From assembly GCA_964484095.1 (NCBI GenBank), contig CAZAEB010000001.1:1-64000 (forward strand): 64,000 bases of DNA, given 5' to 3'. The notes beneath the pieces are model-generated. The model had not been told where the DNA came from. It was given only the letters and a program-made list of their open reading frames with translations, and searched no databases. This document shows, in pieces, positions 42,678-51,921 of the stretch; the stretch's first letter is position 1; each line of letters begins with the position of its first letter. The position numbers were made by a program, and so were the translations under genes. The DNA is from CAZAEB01 sp964484095 (GTDB lineage: Bacteria > Patescibacteriota > Microgenomatia > UBA12405 > BS750m-G30).

Positions 42678-43355
42678 TCAATCTCCCCCAGAAGGGTTCT
42701 CTAAAAGAGTAACTTTTTTATTCTTTAATGATGTCTTTATAAGCAAAACCCAGCTTTTTATCGCTCCTGGAACTGATCCTTTTATCCAAATTTCTTGACT
42801 ATCACTATCAATTTTATAAACAGGCAGGTTTTTAACAGTAATTTTTGTATTTCCGAAATGACCAGGCATCTTTTTCCCTTTAAACACTCTTCCTGGAGTT
42901 TGTGATCCTATTGATCCAGGAGCTCTTTCTCTATCTGACTGGCCGTGAGTTTTAGGCTGACTTTGAAATCCCCAGCGTTTAATTGCTCCTGAAAAACCTC
43001 GTCCTTTACTCGATCCTTGAGCATTTACTCTGTCTCCGGGTTGTAAAACCAAGGTCGGTTTAATCTCTTGCCCAAGCTTGTAATCACCAACCTCTTTCTC
43101 ATTAATAGAGCACTCATAAAAAAAAGCGGGGCTTTTTTTAACTCCTGCTTTTTTAACTCTACCTTCTAGTGATTTTCCGGTTTCTTTTTTCTCTCCAACT
43201 CCAACTTGAACAGCACAGTAACCATCGGTTTCGCTAGTTTTGATCTGAAAAACTACCCCGCAAGGGGCCTTTAAAACCGTCAATGGAACAAGACATCCTT
43301 CCTGATCGAATTTTTGTTCCATTCTTAATTTTTGAGCTAACAATTTAGTTATCAT
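42678..43355 (-). CDS. rplC: 50S ribosomal protein uL3
   Basis: 225 residues. QGSSKGRGFSGAIKRWGFQ, GSIGSQTPGRVFKGKKMPGH and the basic loop reaching the peptidyl-transferase centre. The N-terminus (KLLAQKLRMEQKFDQEG) is normal. Its ATG lies only 17 nt after the T-tract of the upstream terminator, so no separate promoter fits between. Confidence 0.96.
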   Translation of the reverse strand: MITKLLAQKLRMEQKFDQEGCLVPLTVLKAPCGVVFQIKTSETDGYCAVQVGVGEKKETGKSLEGRVKKAGVKKSPAFFYECSINEKEVGDYKLGQEIKPTLVLQPGDRVNAQGSSKGRGFSGAIKRWGFQSQPKTHGQSDRERAPGSIGSQTPGRVFKGKKMPGHFGNTKITVKNLPVYKIDSDSQEIWIKGSVPGAIKSWVLLIKTSLKNKKVTLLENPSGGD

Positions 43356-43372
43356 CTTTACTCTTTATTAAC

Positions 43373-43403
43373 AAAAAAAAAGAGACCGGGACCGGCCCCT
43401 TTT
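43373..43403 (-). terminator. Intrinsic terminator/attenuator between rpsJ and rplC
   Basis: The minus strand reads GGGGCCG-GTCC-CGGTCTC followed by nine T's, and an AAAA run before the stem can extend pairing. A GACCGG about 55 nt upstream (43454-43459) is complementary to CCGGTC in the stem and could compete with it. A TTTGCA-GAT-TGCAAA hairpin lies between. The next gene starts 17 nt later. Confidence 0.75.
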
Positions 43404-43478
43404 AATTTTATTTGCTTAAAATAAAAAACTATATGACTTTGCAATCTGCAAAACCGGTCATGCTAAATTAAAAAATAA

Positions 43479-43787
43479 CTACATTTTTACCTCAACCTCA
43501 ATTCCTGAGGGGAGATCCAAATGTTGCAAACCATCAATTACTCTAGGATTGGCATCTATGATATCAATAACTCTTTTGTGAATCAATACCTCAAAATGCT
43601 CTCGCGCATCCTCATCAACATGGGGACTGGTATTAACCACAAAAAGCTTTCGCCTTGTTGGCAACGGAATCGGACCAACAATGCTGGCCCCGCTAATTAC
43701 CACCGCATCGATAATTTTCGCTGCTGCTTCATCGATAATCCGATGATCATAAGATTTTAAACGTACTCTAATTTTATTTTTATACAT
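43479..43787 (-). CDS. rpsJ: 30S ribosomal protein uS10
   Basis: 102 residues from the ATG at 43787, which has a GAGGG ribosome-binding site 7 nt upstream; a TTG at 43805 would lie before it. KIRVRLKSYDHRIIDEAAAK, GPIPLPTRRKLFVVN and VDEDAREHFEVLIHKRVIDI are diagnostic. Also NusE in antitermination complexes. It follows tuf by 51 nt and is separated from rplC by a 123-nt gap with a terminator. Confidence 0.96.
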   Translation of the reverse strand: MYKNKIRVRLKSYDHRIIDEAAAKIIDAVVISGASIVGPIPLPTRRKLFVVNTSPHVDEDAREHFEVLIHKRVIDIIDANPRVIDGLQHLDLPSGIEVEVKM

Positions 43788-43838
43788 TGATACCCTCAAG
43801 TTCAATCCTTCAATGGCTGTACCGGTTTAAAGCTGAAA

Positions 43839-45032
43839 TTATTTTGTAATTTCGGTAACCACTCCTGCTCCAACCGTCAATCCGCCTTCTCTGATTGCAA
43901 ACTTCATTCCTTTCTCCATAGCTACTGGTTTTATCAACTTTACGTCAATATTTGCATTGTCACCAGGCATAATCATCTCTACTCCCTCAGCCAATTTAAT
44001 CTCGCCAGTAACATCAGTCGTTCTGACATAAATTTGTGGCCTGTATCCTGAAAAAAACGGAGTATGTCTGCCTCCCTCTTCCTTTTTAAGAACATAAACC
44101 TCTGCTTTAAATTCTGTATGAGGAGTAATGCTTCCAGGCTTTGCCAAAACCATTCCTCGATCAATGTCGTCTTTTTCAATTCCTCGAAGAAGAATTCCGA
44201 CATTGTCGCCAGCCTGGCCTTCGTCTAAATGTTTATGGAACATCTCAACTCCGGTAACAACTGTTTTTCTAGTGTCTCTAAGTCCAATAATTTCAATCTC
44301 TTCTCCAACTTTGACTATCCCTCTGTCAATTTTACCGGTAGCAACTGTTCCTCTTCCCTTAATAGAAAAAACATCCTCTACTGGCATCATGAAAGGTTTG
44401 TCTAAATCTCTCTCAGGAGTTGGAATATAGTCATCAATTGCTGTCATTAGATCCGTAATTGATTTCTCTCCTTCGGCATCTCCATCCATTGCCTTCAAAG
44501 CCGAACCGCGAATTATTGGAATTTTATCACCGGGAAAATCGTACTTTTTTAATAGATCTCGAATTTCCATTTCTACCAGATCTAAAAACTCAGGATCATC
44601 AACTAGGTCAACCTTATTAAGAAAAACCACCATTGATGGAACATTCACCTGTCCTGCCAGTAATACATGCTCTCTTGTCTGAGGCATTGGTCCGTCGGCA
44701 GCAGAAACTACCAAAATACCACCATCCATTTGGGCGGCACCGGTAATCATGTTTTTGATATAATCGGCGTGTCCGGGACAATCGATATGAGCATAATGTC
44801 TCTTGTCTGTCTCATACTCGACATGAGCAACAGCAATAGTAAGAATCTTGCTTGCGTCTCGAACTGCTCCACCCTTAGCAATGTCAGCGTAAGACTTCTC
44901 CGTAGCCTGACCCTTTTTAGAAAGAGTTTTTAATATTGCTGCTGTCAATGTGGTTTTACCATGATCAACGTGACCAATGGTACCAACATTAACGTGCGGC
45001 TTACTTCGATCGTATTTTTTACTATCTGCCAT
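43839..45032 (-). CDS. tuf: Elongation factor Tu
   Basis: 397 residues. [41 protein letters not shown] and SALKAMDGD motifs. Delivers aminoacyl-tRNA to the ribosome. The only tuf copy in the window. An AAAGGAGG lies before the ATG, and a possible promoter overlaps the end of fusA, so it may be transcribed both with and separately from the str operon. Confidence 0.98.
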   Translation of the reverse strand: MADSKKYDRSKPHVNVGTIGHVDHGKTTLTAAILKTLSKKGQATEKSYADIAKGGAVRDASKILTIAVAHVEYETDKRHYAHIDCPGHADYIKNMITGAAQMDGGILVVSAADGPMPQTREHVLLAGQVNVPSMVVFLNKVDLVDDPEFLDLVEMEIRDLLKKYDFPGDKIPIIRGSALKAMDGDAEGEKSITDLMTAIDDYIPTPERDLDKPFMMPVEDVFSIKGRGTVATGKIDRGIVKVGEEIEIIGLRDTRKTVVTGVEMFHKHLDEGQAGDNVGILLRGIEKDDIDRGMVLAKPGSITPHTEFKAEVYVLKKEEGGRHTPFFSGYRPQIYVRTTDVTGEIKLAEGVEMIMPGDNANIDVKLIKPVAMEKGMKFAIREGGLTVGAGVVTEITK

Positions 45033-45062
45033 AATTGCCTCCTTTAAATTTTAAACGTAGAA

Positions 45063-45091
45063 ATTTTAACATTACTTACTCTTATTTGCAA
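45063..45091 (-). promoter_or_regulatory. Possible tuf promoter at the end of fusA
   Basis: TTGCAA (45086-45091), 17-nt spacer, TAAAAT (45063-45068) preceded by TGT. It overlaps the last fusA codons and would give a leader of about 25 nt with an AAAGGAGG site. Confidence 0.4.
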
Positions 45092-47174
45092 TAATCTCGT
45101 CCTGAACATTTCTAGGCACCTCCTGATAATGAGAAGGTTCCATATAAAAAGAACCCCTACCTTGAGTAAGGCTCCTTATTATTGTAGCATACCCGCGAAC
45201 CTCTGCAAGAGGAACCTTAGCATTAACTACCCTCATCTGACCTCGAGACTCTGTTCCTAAAATTTGAGCTCTTCTCCCAGAAAGATCGCCAATAACTGTT
45301 CCTAAATATTCTTCAGGAACAGAAACCTCCAGCTTCATAATAGGTTCAAGCAGGGTAGGATTAGCCTTTTTGGCCGTATTTTGAAAAGCCATTGAGCCAG
45401 CAATTTTAAAGGCCATATCAGAAGAATCAACATCGTGATAACTTCCATCATAAACGGCCACTTTTAAGTCAACAAATGGAAAACCAGCTACAATCCCTTT
45501 TTCCATCGCTTCAACGACACCTTTTTCGATAGCAGGAATATATACTGCTGGAATTGCTGCCCCTCTAATTTCTGAAACAAATTCAAATCCGCTGCCTCTT
45601 TCTTTGGGTTCTATTCTAATCAAACAGTGTCCATACTGACCACGACCACCGGTTTGACGAATATATTTTCCTTCTCCATTTTCAGTTGTGGTCACTGTTT
45701 CTCTGAAAGCCACTTGAGGCTTGCCAACTACAACATCAACACCAAACTCTCGTCGCATTCTTTCTACCAAAATCTCAAGATGAAGTTCTCCCATCCCGGC
45801 GATAATTGTCTGACCAGTCTCATGATCTACCTTAGTCACAAAGGTAGGATCTTCTTCGGCCAATTTATTCAAAGATTGGCCAAGTTTTTCCTGATCGGTT
45901 TTAGTTTTTGGTTCGATCGCCAAAGAAATTACCGGCTCTGGAAAACTTATTGACTCATAGACTATTGGATTGGCAGAATCGCATAAAGTATGACCGGTAG
46001 TTGACTCTCTTAAGCCAATAACAGCTATAATCTCTCCAGCATAAGCCTCTTCGATTCCTTCTTTTTTATCGGCATGCATCAACAACAACCGACCTATTCT
46101 TTCATTTTTTGACTTGGTCGCGTTCAAGATGCTTGATCCTGACTTTAGCGTTCCTGAATATATTCTTAAATAGCTAAGCCTACCCACATGAGGATCTGTT
46201 TGAACTTTAAAGAGCAAAGCAGAAAAAGGAGCTTTCTTATCCGCAAATCTCTCTTCTTCTTTTTCAGTTTTTGGATTTATTCCCTTTGCCGAAGGAATAT
46301 CTAAAGGCGAAGGAAGAAAATCAATCACCCCATCCAAAACCGGCTGAATGCATTTGTTTCTCCAAGCAGCTCCGCAATAAATCGGCACCAACTGGTTAGC
46401 GATAACCGCCTTTCTCAAACCCACTTTAAGTTCTTCAACTTCAATCTCTTCATCATTTAAAAATCTCTCCATTAGGCTCTCATCATAAGTGCAAATATTT
46501 TCCACCAACCGTTGTCTTTTTTCTTTCAACTGTTGCCTATATTCTTCAGGAACTTCGCTCACAGTATATTCAACTCCCAGTTCATCCTTATCCCAAATAA
46601 GCATTTTTTGATCGATAACAGAGATTATTCCTTTAAAATCGTGTTCTTTTCCAACTGGAATTGTCATAATTGCCAGCTTAGTGCCAAATCTATCGTTAAT
46701 CATCGATACGGTGTTTTCAAAATCAGCGCCAATTTTATCCATTTTATTGACAAAAACTAGCCTTGGCACCCGATATTTATCAGCCTGATGCCAAACCGTT
46801 TCCGATTGAGCCTGAACCCCTTCTTCAGCATCAAAAACCATAATTGCTCCGTCTAAAACCCTTAACGATCTTTCCACCTCAGCTGTAAAATCAACATGAC
46901 CCGGGGTGTCAATTACATTTAGACGATACTCTTTCCAAAAAGTAGTAATTGCCGCTGATACGATAGTAATTCCACGTTCGCGCTCCTGATCCATCCAATC
47001 AGTAACTGTAGTTCCTTCATCAATACTGCCTACTTTATAAGACTTTCCCGTATAGAAAAGAATCCTTTCAGTAGTAGTTGTCTTGCCGGCATCAATGTGA
47101 GCAATAATACCAATATTTCTCACCTTTTCCATCGGCATGTTTCTATCTTTTGTTACTATGATTTGATTAGCCAT
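45072..47174 (-). CDS. fusA: Elongation factor G
   Basis: 700 residues, the ribosomal translocase. AHIDAGKTTTTERILFYTG, RGITIVSAA, DTPGHVDFTAEVERSLR, NKMDK, domain IV GKYIRQTGGRGQYGHCLI, and the C-terminal VPLAEVRGYATIIRSLTQGR. The 48-nt gap upstream, towards rpsG, contains an AT-only inverted repeat (47185-47200). Confidence 0.98.
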   Translation of the reverse strand: MANQIIVTKDRNMPMEKVRNIGIIAHIDAGKTTTTERILFYTGKSYKVGSIDEGTTVTDWMDQERERGITIVSAAITTFWKEYRLNVIDTPGHVDFTAEVERSLRVLDGAIMVFDAEEGVQAQSETVWHQADKYRVPRLVFVNKMDKIGADFENTVSMINDRFGTKLAIMTIPVGKEHDFKGIISVIDQKMLIWDKDELGVEYTVSEVPEEYRQQLKEKRQRLVENICTYDESLMERFLNDEEIEVEELKVGLRKAVIANQLVPIYCGAAWRNKCIQPVLDGVIDFLPSPLDIPSAKGINPKTEKEEERFADKKAPFSALLFKVQTDPHVGRLSYLRIYSGTLKSGSSILNATKSKNERIGRLLLMHADKKEGIEEAYAGEIIAVIGLRESTTGHTLCDSANPIVYESISFPEPVISLAIEPKTKTDQEKLGQSLNKLAEEDPTFVTKVDHETGQTIIAGMGELHLEILVERMRREFGVDVVVGKPQVAFRETVTTTENGEGKYIRQTGGRGQYGHCLIRIEPKERGSGFEFVSEIRGAAIPAVYIPAIEKGVVEAMEKGIVAGFPFVDLKVAVYDGSYHDVDSSDMAFKIAGSMAFQNTAKKANPTLLEPIMKLEVSVPEEYLGTVIGDLSGRRAQILGTESRGQMRVVNAKVPLAEVRGYATIIRSLTQGRGSFYMEPSHYQEVPRNVQDEIIANKSK

Positions 47175-47222
47175 TATTATATCTACTTATTAAAATAAGT
47201 GTGAAAAATATTTTTAACTATT

Positions 47223-47702
47223 TTACCAGCGAAGATGGGAAAACGCTGTGTTTGCTTCAGCTATCTTTTCAATCTCTTCTTTTTTTGCCATCGCTCCGCC
47301 ACCCCGACTGTAACCCTCAATAATCTCTGTCGCTAATTTTTCAAAAAAATTATGAAACTCCGAATTTGAACGAGTTCTTGCCGCAGACACCATCCAACGA
47401 ATAGCTAAAGTTTCTTGACGTTGACCTCTAACTAAAGAGGGCACCTGATATGTTGCTCCTCCAACTCTTCTTGACCTTACCTCAACACGAGGACGAACAT
47501 TATCTACTGTTGATAAAAAAACTTCAAGGGGGTCCTTTTTAAGTTTCTTTTCAATTAAATCAAACGCACTATATACATGTTTTTGAGCAATGGTTTTTTT
47601 GCCATTGACCATCACCTTGTTAATAAGCCTGCTTACTAATATATTTTTATAAATTGGATCTGGAAGAGAGGGTCTTTTTTTTATGTTCCCTTTTCTGCTC
47701 AT
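47223..47702 (-). CDS. rpsG: 30S ribosomal protein uS7
   Basis: 159 residues. MVNGKKTIAQKHVYSAFDLI, VRPRVEVRSRRVGGATYQVP, and WMVSAARTRSNSEFHNFFEK with LATEIIEGYSRGGGAMAKKE. Nucleates assembly of the 30S head. Nine bases after rpsL. Confidence 0.97.
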   Translation of the reverse strand: MSRKGNIKKRPSLPDPIYKNILVSRLINKVMVNGKKTIAQKHVYSAFDLIEKKLKKDPLEVFLSTVDNVRPRVEVRSRRVGGATYQVPSLVRGQRQETLAIRWMVSAARTRSNSEFHNFFEKLATEIIEGYSRGGGAMAKKEEIEKIAEANTAFSHLRW

Positions 47703-47711
47703 TTTTTTATA

Positions 47712-48161
47712 CTACTCTGCTGCCGGAGCAGAAGCCTCGATTGATTCTTTAACTCCATCTTTTTTGACACCATATTTACTTCTTGACTGCTTTCTTCCCA
47801 TCACTGCCTCTGCGTCATATTTGCCTCTAATAATGTGGTAGCGAACTCCCGGCAAATCTCTCACTTTCCCGCCGCGAACCATAACTACCGCATGTTCTGC
47901 AATATTATGACCAATACCAGGAATATATACCGTCATTTCTCTCTTGTTAGAAAGCCTAACCTTAGCTACTTTTCTCATTGCCGAATGAGGCTTTTTAGGC
48001 GGCATAGTCTTTATCATTGTTACTACGCCTCGCTTTTGCGGATTTACACTAACCACCATTCGATTTTTAACACTATTAAAACTCCCTCGCAATGCAGGGC
48101 TTTTAATTTTGTTTTTAACCTTACTGCGACCTTTTCGAATTAGTTGATTAAATGTAGGCAT
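47712..48161 (-). CDS. rpsL: 30S ribosomal protein uS12, with K87R-equivalent
   Basis: 149 residues from the ATG at 48161 ([12 protein letters not shown]), with AAAGGA 7 nt upstream; the six upstream in-frame codons lie in the rpoC end. Decoding-centre loops: [17 protein letters not shown], where the first Lys (K42 in E. coli) is kept, and [13 protein letters not shown], where E. coli K87 is Arg (codon 47859-47861). K87R is a known streptomycin-resistance change. A C-terminal tail of about 20 residues is extra. Confidence 0.97.
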   Translation of the reverse strand: MPTFNQLIRKGRSKVKNKIKSPALRGSFNSVKNRMVVSVNPQKRGVVTMIKTMPPKKPHSAMRKVAKVRLSNKREMTVYIPGIGHNIAEHAVVMVRGGKVRDLPGVRYHIIRGKYDAEAVMGRKQSRSKYGVKKDGVKESIEASAPAAE

Positions 48162-48171
48162 AAGTTTTCCT

Positions 48172-51100
48172 TTACTCAATCTTGGCTCTATCTGGGCTAA
48201 TTGGAATTAAGCGACCAATGATAACATTTTCCTTCAAACCTATCAACCGGTCTTCTTTTCCTAAAATCGCCGCTTCTGTTAAAACATTAGTGGTTTCTTG
48301 GAATGAGGCTGCCGACAGCCAAGAAGTCGTGCTTAAGGCTGCCTGAGTAATTCCCAGGATTACCTGTTTACCAGTCGCTGGCTTGCCTTTTTCCTTTGCA
48401 ACCCTCTTGTTTTCCTCAATAAAAGCTGGTTCCTCAATATGAGAACCTGCCAAAAACTCAGTATCGCCACTACTAGTTATTCTAATCTTGATGCTCATCT
48501 CTCTGATTATTACCTCAAAATGCTTGTCATGAATACTAATTCCCTGAGATTCATAAACTTTTTGAACCTCTTCTAAAAGATATCTTTGTGCTTGAGAAAT
48601 ACCTCTAACACTGGCAATCTCTCTGATATCCAAAGTGCCGCTAGCAAGCTGAGTTCCTTTGCTAATTTCCTCTCCTTCCTTAACTAAAAGTTGGCTGGAT
48701 AGGGGAATATTATACTCAGAAACAATCTCTTTGCCCTTTTCCTTTCCAAATATCTTCACTTGCCAACCATCAGTCTTTTCTTTAATGTTTATCGTCCCAG
48801 CAATATCCCCCAATGACGAAAGTCCTTTTGGGGTTCGCACCTCGAAAAGCTCCTGAACTCGCGGCAACCCTTGGGTAACGTCCAAGCCAATAACTCCTCC
48901 CGAATGTTTTGTTCTTAAGGTAAGCTGAGTTCCTGGCTCACCGATTGATTGAGCAGCAATAATTCCTGCCGGAGAGCCAACTTTTATCATTTGTCGGTCA
49001 GACAAATCCCAACCGTAACATTTAGCGCAAATGCCGTATTTTGTTTTACAGATAAGCGGTGACCTTACTATCACCTCAAAAACTCCCAATGCAACAACCT
49101 TTGTAGTCATCTCTTCATTAAGAAGTTCACCTTTCTTAAATACAACTTTACCTGTTTTTGGATTTTTGACTGGTTTGGCAAGAACTCTGCCAATGATCCT
49201 TAATCCAAAATTATCTTTTCTTTCTCCTTGGTTTTCAATTACTATCCCATCTTTAGTTTTACAATCTTCTTCTCTTACCAAAGCTCCATGAGCAGCATCC
49301 ACCAGTCTTCGAGTCAGATAACCAGCATCAGCAGTTTTCAAAGCAGTATCAGTCAATCCTTTTCTAGACCCCCTTGCTCCGGTAACATACTCAAATACTG
49401 AAAGACCTTCTCTAAAGTTAGATTTAGTCGGCAAAGGAACAATTCTACCTAAAGGATCAACAACCAGACCCCTCATTCCGGAAATTTGCTTAATCTGATC
49501 TCTGCTAACCCGCTTCGCTCCTGCATCACTCATTAATTTAATCGGAGCGTCAACGCTTAAAGAGCTCCAAATAATTGAGGCAATTTTTTCTGTTGTTTCA
49601 AGCCAAACATCCCGACTCAAGCTTTCTTTTTCCTGCTTAGTAATTAACCCCTCGTTATAGTTCTCCTCAATTTCTGCAACGCGCGCATTTGATTCGGCAA
49701 TAATCTGCGGTTTTTGGTCTGATTGTCCACAGTCAGTTATAGCTAAAGAGATTCCTGATTTGGTCATTTCTCTAAATCCGAAATCTTTTACTTTGTCGAT
49801 TAATTTTACATATTCTTTCAAATTTAAATTTTTATAAACACGTGTCAATAAATCCTTAATGACTTTACTATTAACAGACTCGTTGATAAACTCAAAGTCT
49901 TCAGGAAGGAATTTATTAAAAACAACTCTTCCGGCAGTTGTTAGCATCCATTTACCACCCTCATCCTTAACTCCAATAAGCTCTCTTGTCTTAATTTCAC
50001 CAACATCGTAATAATATTCAACCTCGTCGTAAGTTGAAAATACCCGAACTAATTTTAAGGCTTCCTTTTGGTCTTTCCCTAAAAGACCAAGGTCACTTTC
50101 TCTTATCGAGGTCGCATAGTAACATCCTACTGCCATTTCTTTTCCAGGAACATTTACCGGACTGCCATCTGATGGTTTCAAGACATTTTTGGTAGCAAGC
50201 ATAAGCTTTCTTGACTCTTTTTGAGCCTCCTTAGACAAAGGCAATAAAACTCCCATCTGATCTCCATCAAAATCAGCATTAAATCCAGAACAAACGCAGG
50301 GATGAAGCCTGATTGCCAAACCGTCAACCAAAACAGGTTTGAATGCCTGAATTGAAAGTTTATGTAAGGTGGGGGCACGATTTAGCAAAATATAGTTGTC
50401 CTTCACAACCTCATCTAAAATATCATAAGTTTCGGGTATTTTGTGATCAAGCAGTGTTTTAGCGCTTTTAATATTAGGAGCTGTTCCTCTAAGCATCAAT
50501 TCTCGCAAAATATACGGCCTAAAAATTTCTAAAGCAATGTCTTTTGGCAGGCCACACTCATTTAATTTCAACTCAGGACCAACCACAATAACACTTCGCC
50601 CAGAATAATCTACTCTTTTACCTAGCAGGTTTTTCCTAAATCTCCCTTTTTTGCCCTTAAGTAGGTCGGACAAAGATCGAGGAACTCTTCTACCAATAGA
50701 TGCTCTTCTTTTAGCTCCTTTAGTAGCGTCAATTAAGACATCCACTGCTTCTTGAAGCATTCTTTTTTCATTTCTAAGAATAATATCCGGCGCTCCCAGC
50801 CCAATTAGTCTTTTTAACCGATTGTTTCTATTAATCACCCTCCTGTAAAGATCGTTAAGATCTGAAGTGGCAAATCTTCCTCCAGTTAACTGAACCATTG
50901 GCCGCAAGTCAGGCGGAATAACCGGCAAAACTTTCAAAACCATCTGAGACGGCTCAGTGTCTGATTTAATAAACCCTTTAAGTAGTCTTAATTTCTGAGT
51001 TAATTTCTTCTTTTTTTGATGACTGGACGTTTTCTCTATCTGAGCTCTAACCGTCTTGATTAACTTTTTTAAATCCATTCTCTTAATAATTTCCAAAATT

Positions 51101-51921
51101 GCTTCACTACCCATCCCTAATTCTAAAAAGTTGTCGGCATTAAATTGAGAAAGATAGAAAAGCTCTTCCTCGGATAAAGTTGATAAGGGCTTGGCTTTCT
51201 TAATTTTATCTTGAAGCAATTGATGTAACTGCTCAATCTTCTTTTTCTCTACTTGCTGCTCCTCTTCAGCCTTTTTCTTTTTCTGTCGGTAGCTAACCTC
51301 AATTTCTTTTTGAGCAATTAAAAGCTGATCCTTGTTTTTAATCTTTTTAGCCAAATTTTCCTTTTCGCCTTTCTCTTGGCTGAAATACTCTTTTAGTCTT
51401 TCCCCTGTCTGCTCTTTTAACTCATCAGTTTTTTCTTTAACTCCTTGTTTAAGTGTTTTAATCGCCGGTTTAACCGCGCTTTTATCAATATCGATTACTA
51501 AATATCTAGCAAAATATATCACCGCTTCGAGCTCTTTTTGAGGAATTCCCAAAACTGCTGACAATGGAAGAGGATGATTTTTCAAAAACCAAATATGAAC
51601 CACTGGAACGGCTAAAACAATATGGCCCATTCTTTCTCGACGAACCTTGGAATGAGTTACCTCAACACCACATTTATCACAAATAACTCCCCTAAACCTT
51701 ATTTTTTTGTATTTTCCACAATAACATTCCCAGTCTTTTATAGGCCCAAATATCCGCTCGCAAAAAAGACCGTCTTTTTCCGGACGCCAGGTTCGATAAT
51801 TTATCGTTTCCGGCTTAGTTACCTCACCATAAGAGGTCTCCAAAATTTCTTCAGGAGAAAACAACTTAATTCTTAAACCCTTAAAGTCAACAACGTTTTT
51901 GTTAAACAGATTATCACTCAT
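48172..51921 (-). CDS. rpoC: RNA polymerase subunit beta-prime
   Basis: 1249 residues. N-terminal zinc site Cys66, Cys68, Cys81, Cys84; active-site loop [11 protein letters not shown]; bridge-helix and trigger-loop regions [12 protein letters not shown] and [11 protein letters not shown]; second zinc site [16 protein letters not shown] charged coiled-coil insertion (about residues 150-248) sits between [11 protein letters not shown] and LSQFNADNF, similar to insertions in Chloroflexi and Actinobacteria. Overlaps rpoB by 8 nt. Confidence 0.98.
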   Translation of the reverse strand: MSDNLFNKNVVDFKGLRIKLFSPEEILETSYGEVTKPETINYRTWRPEKDGLFCERIFGPIKDWECYCGKYKKIRFRGVICDKCGVEVTHSKVRRERMGHIVLAVPVVHIWFLKNHPLPLSAVLGIPQKELEAVIYFARYLVIDIDKSAVKPAIKTLKQGVKEKTDELKEQTGERLKEYFSQEKGEKENLAKKIKNKDQLLIAQKEIEVSYRQKKKKAEEEQQVEKKKIEQLHQLLQDKIKKAKPLSTLSEEELFYLSQFNADNFLELGMGSEAILEIIKRMDLKKLIKTVRAQIEKTSSHQKKKKLTQKLRLLKGFIKSDTEPSQMVLKVLPVIPPDLRPMVQLTGGRFATSDLNDLYRRVINRNNRLKRLIGLGAPDIILRNEKRMLQEAVDVLIDATKGAKRRASIGRRVPRSLSDLLKGKKGRFRKNLLGKRVDYSGRSVIVVGPELKLNECGLPKDIALEIFRPYILRELMLRGTAPNIKSAKTLLDHKIPETYDILDEVVKDNYILLNRAPTLHKLSIQAFKPVLVDGLAIRLHPCVCSGFNADFDGDQMGVLLPLSKEAQKESRKLMLATKNVLKPSDGSPVNVPGKEMAVGCYYATSIRESDLGLLGKDQKEALKLVRVFSTYDEVEYYYDVGEIKTRELIGVKDEGGKWMLTTAGRVVFNKFLPEDFEFINESVNSKVIKDLLTRVYKNLNLKEYVKLIDKVKDFGFREMTKSGISLAITDCGQSDQKPQIIAESNARVAEIEENYNEGLITKQEKESLSRDVWLETTEKIASIIWSSLSVDAPIKLMSDAGAKRVSRDQIKQISGMRGLVVDPLGRIVPLPTKSNFREGLSVFEYVTGARGSRKGLTDTALKTADAGYLTRRLVDAAHGALVREEDCKTKDGIVIENQGERKDNFGLRIIGRVLAKPVKNPKTGKVVFKKGELLNEEMTTKVVALGVFEVIVRSPLICKTKYGICAKCYGWDLSDRQMIKVGSPAGIIAAQSIGEPGTQLTLRTKHSGGVIGLDVTQGLPRVQELFEVRTPKGLSSLGDIAGTINIKEKTDGWQVKIFGKEKGKEIVSEYNIPLSSQLLVKEGEEISKGTQLASGTLDIREIASVRGISQAQRYLLEEVQKVYESQGISIHDKHFEVIIREMSIKIRITSSGDTEFLAGSHIEEPAFIEENKRVAKEKGKPATGKQVILGITQAALSTTSWLSAASFQETTNVLTEAAILGKEDRLIGLKENVIIGRLIPISPDRAKIE

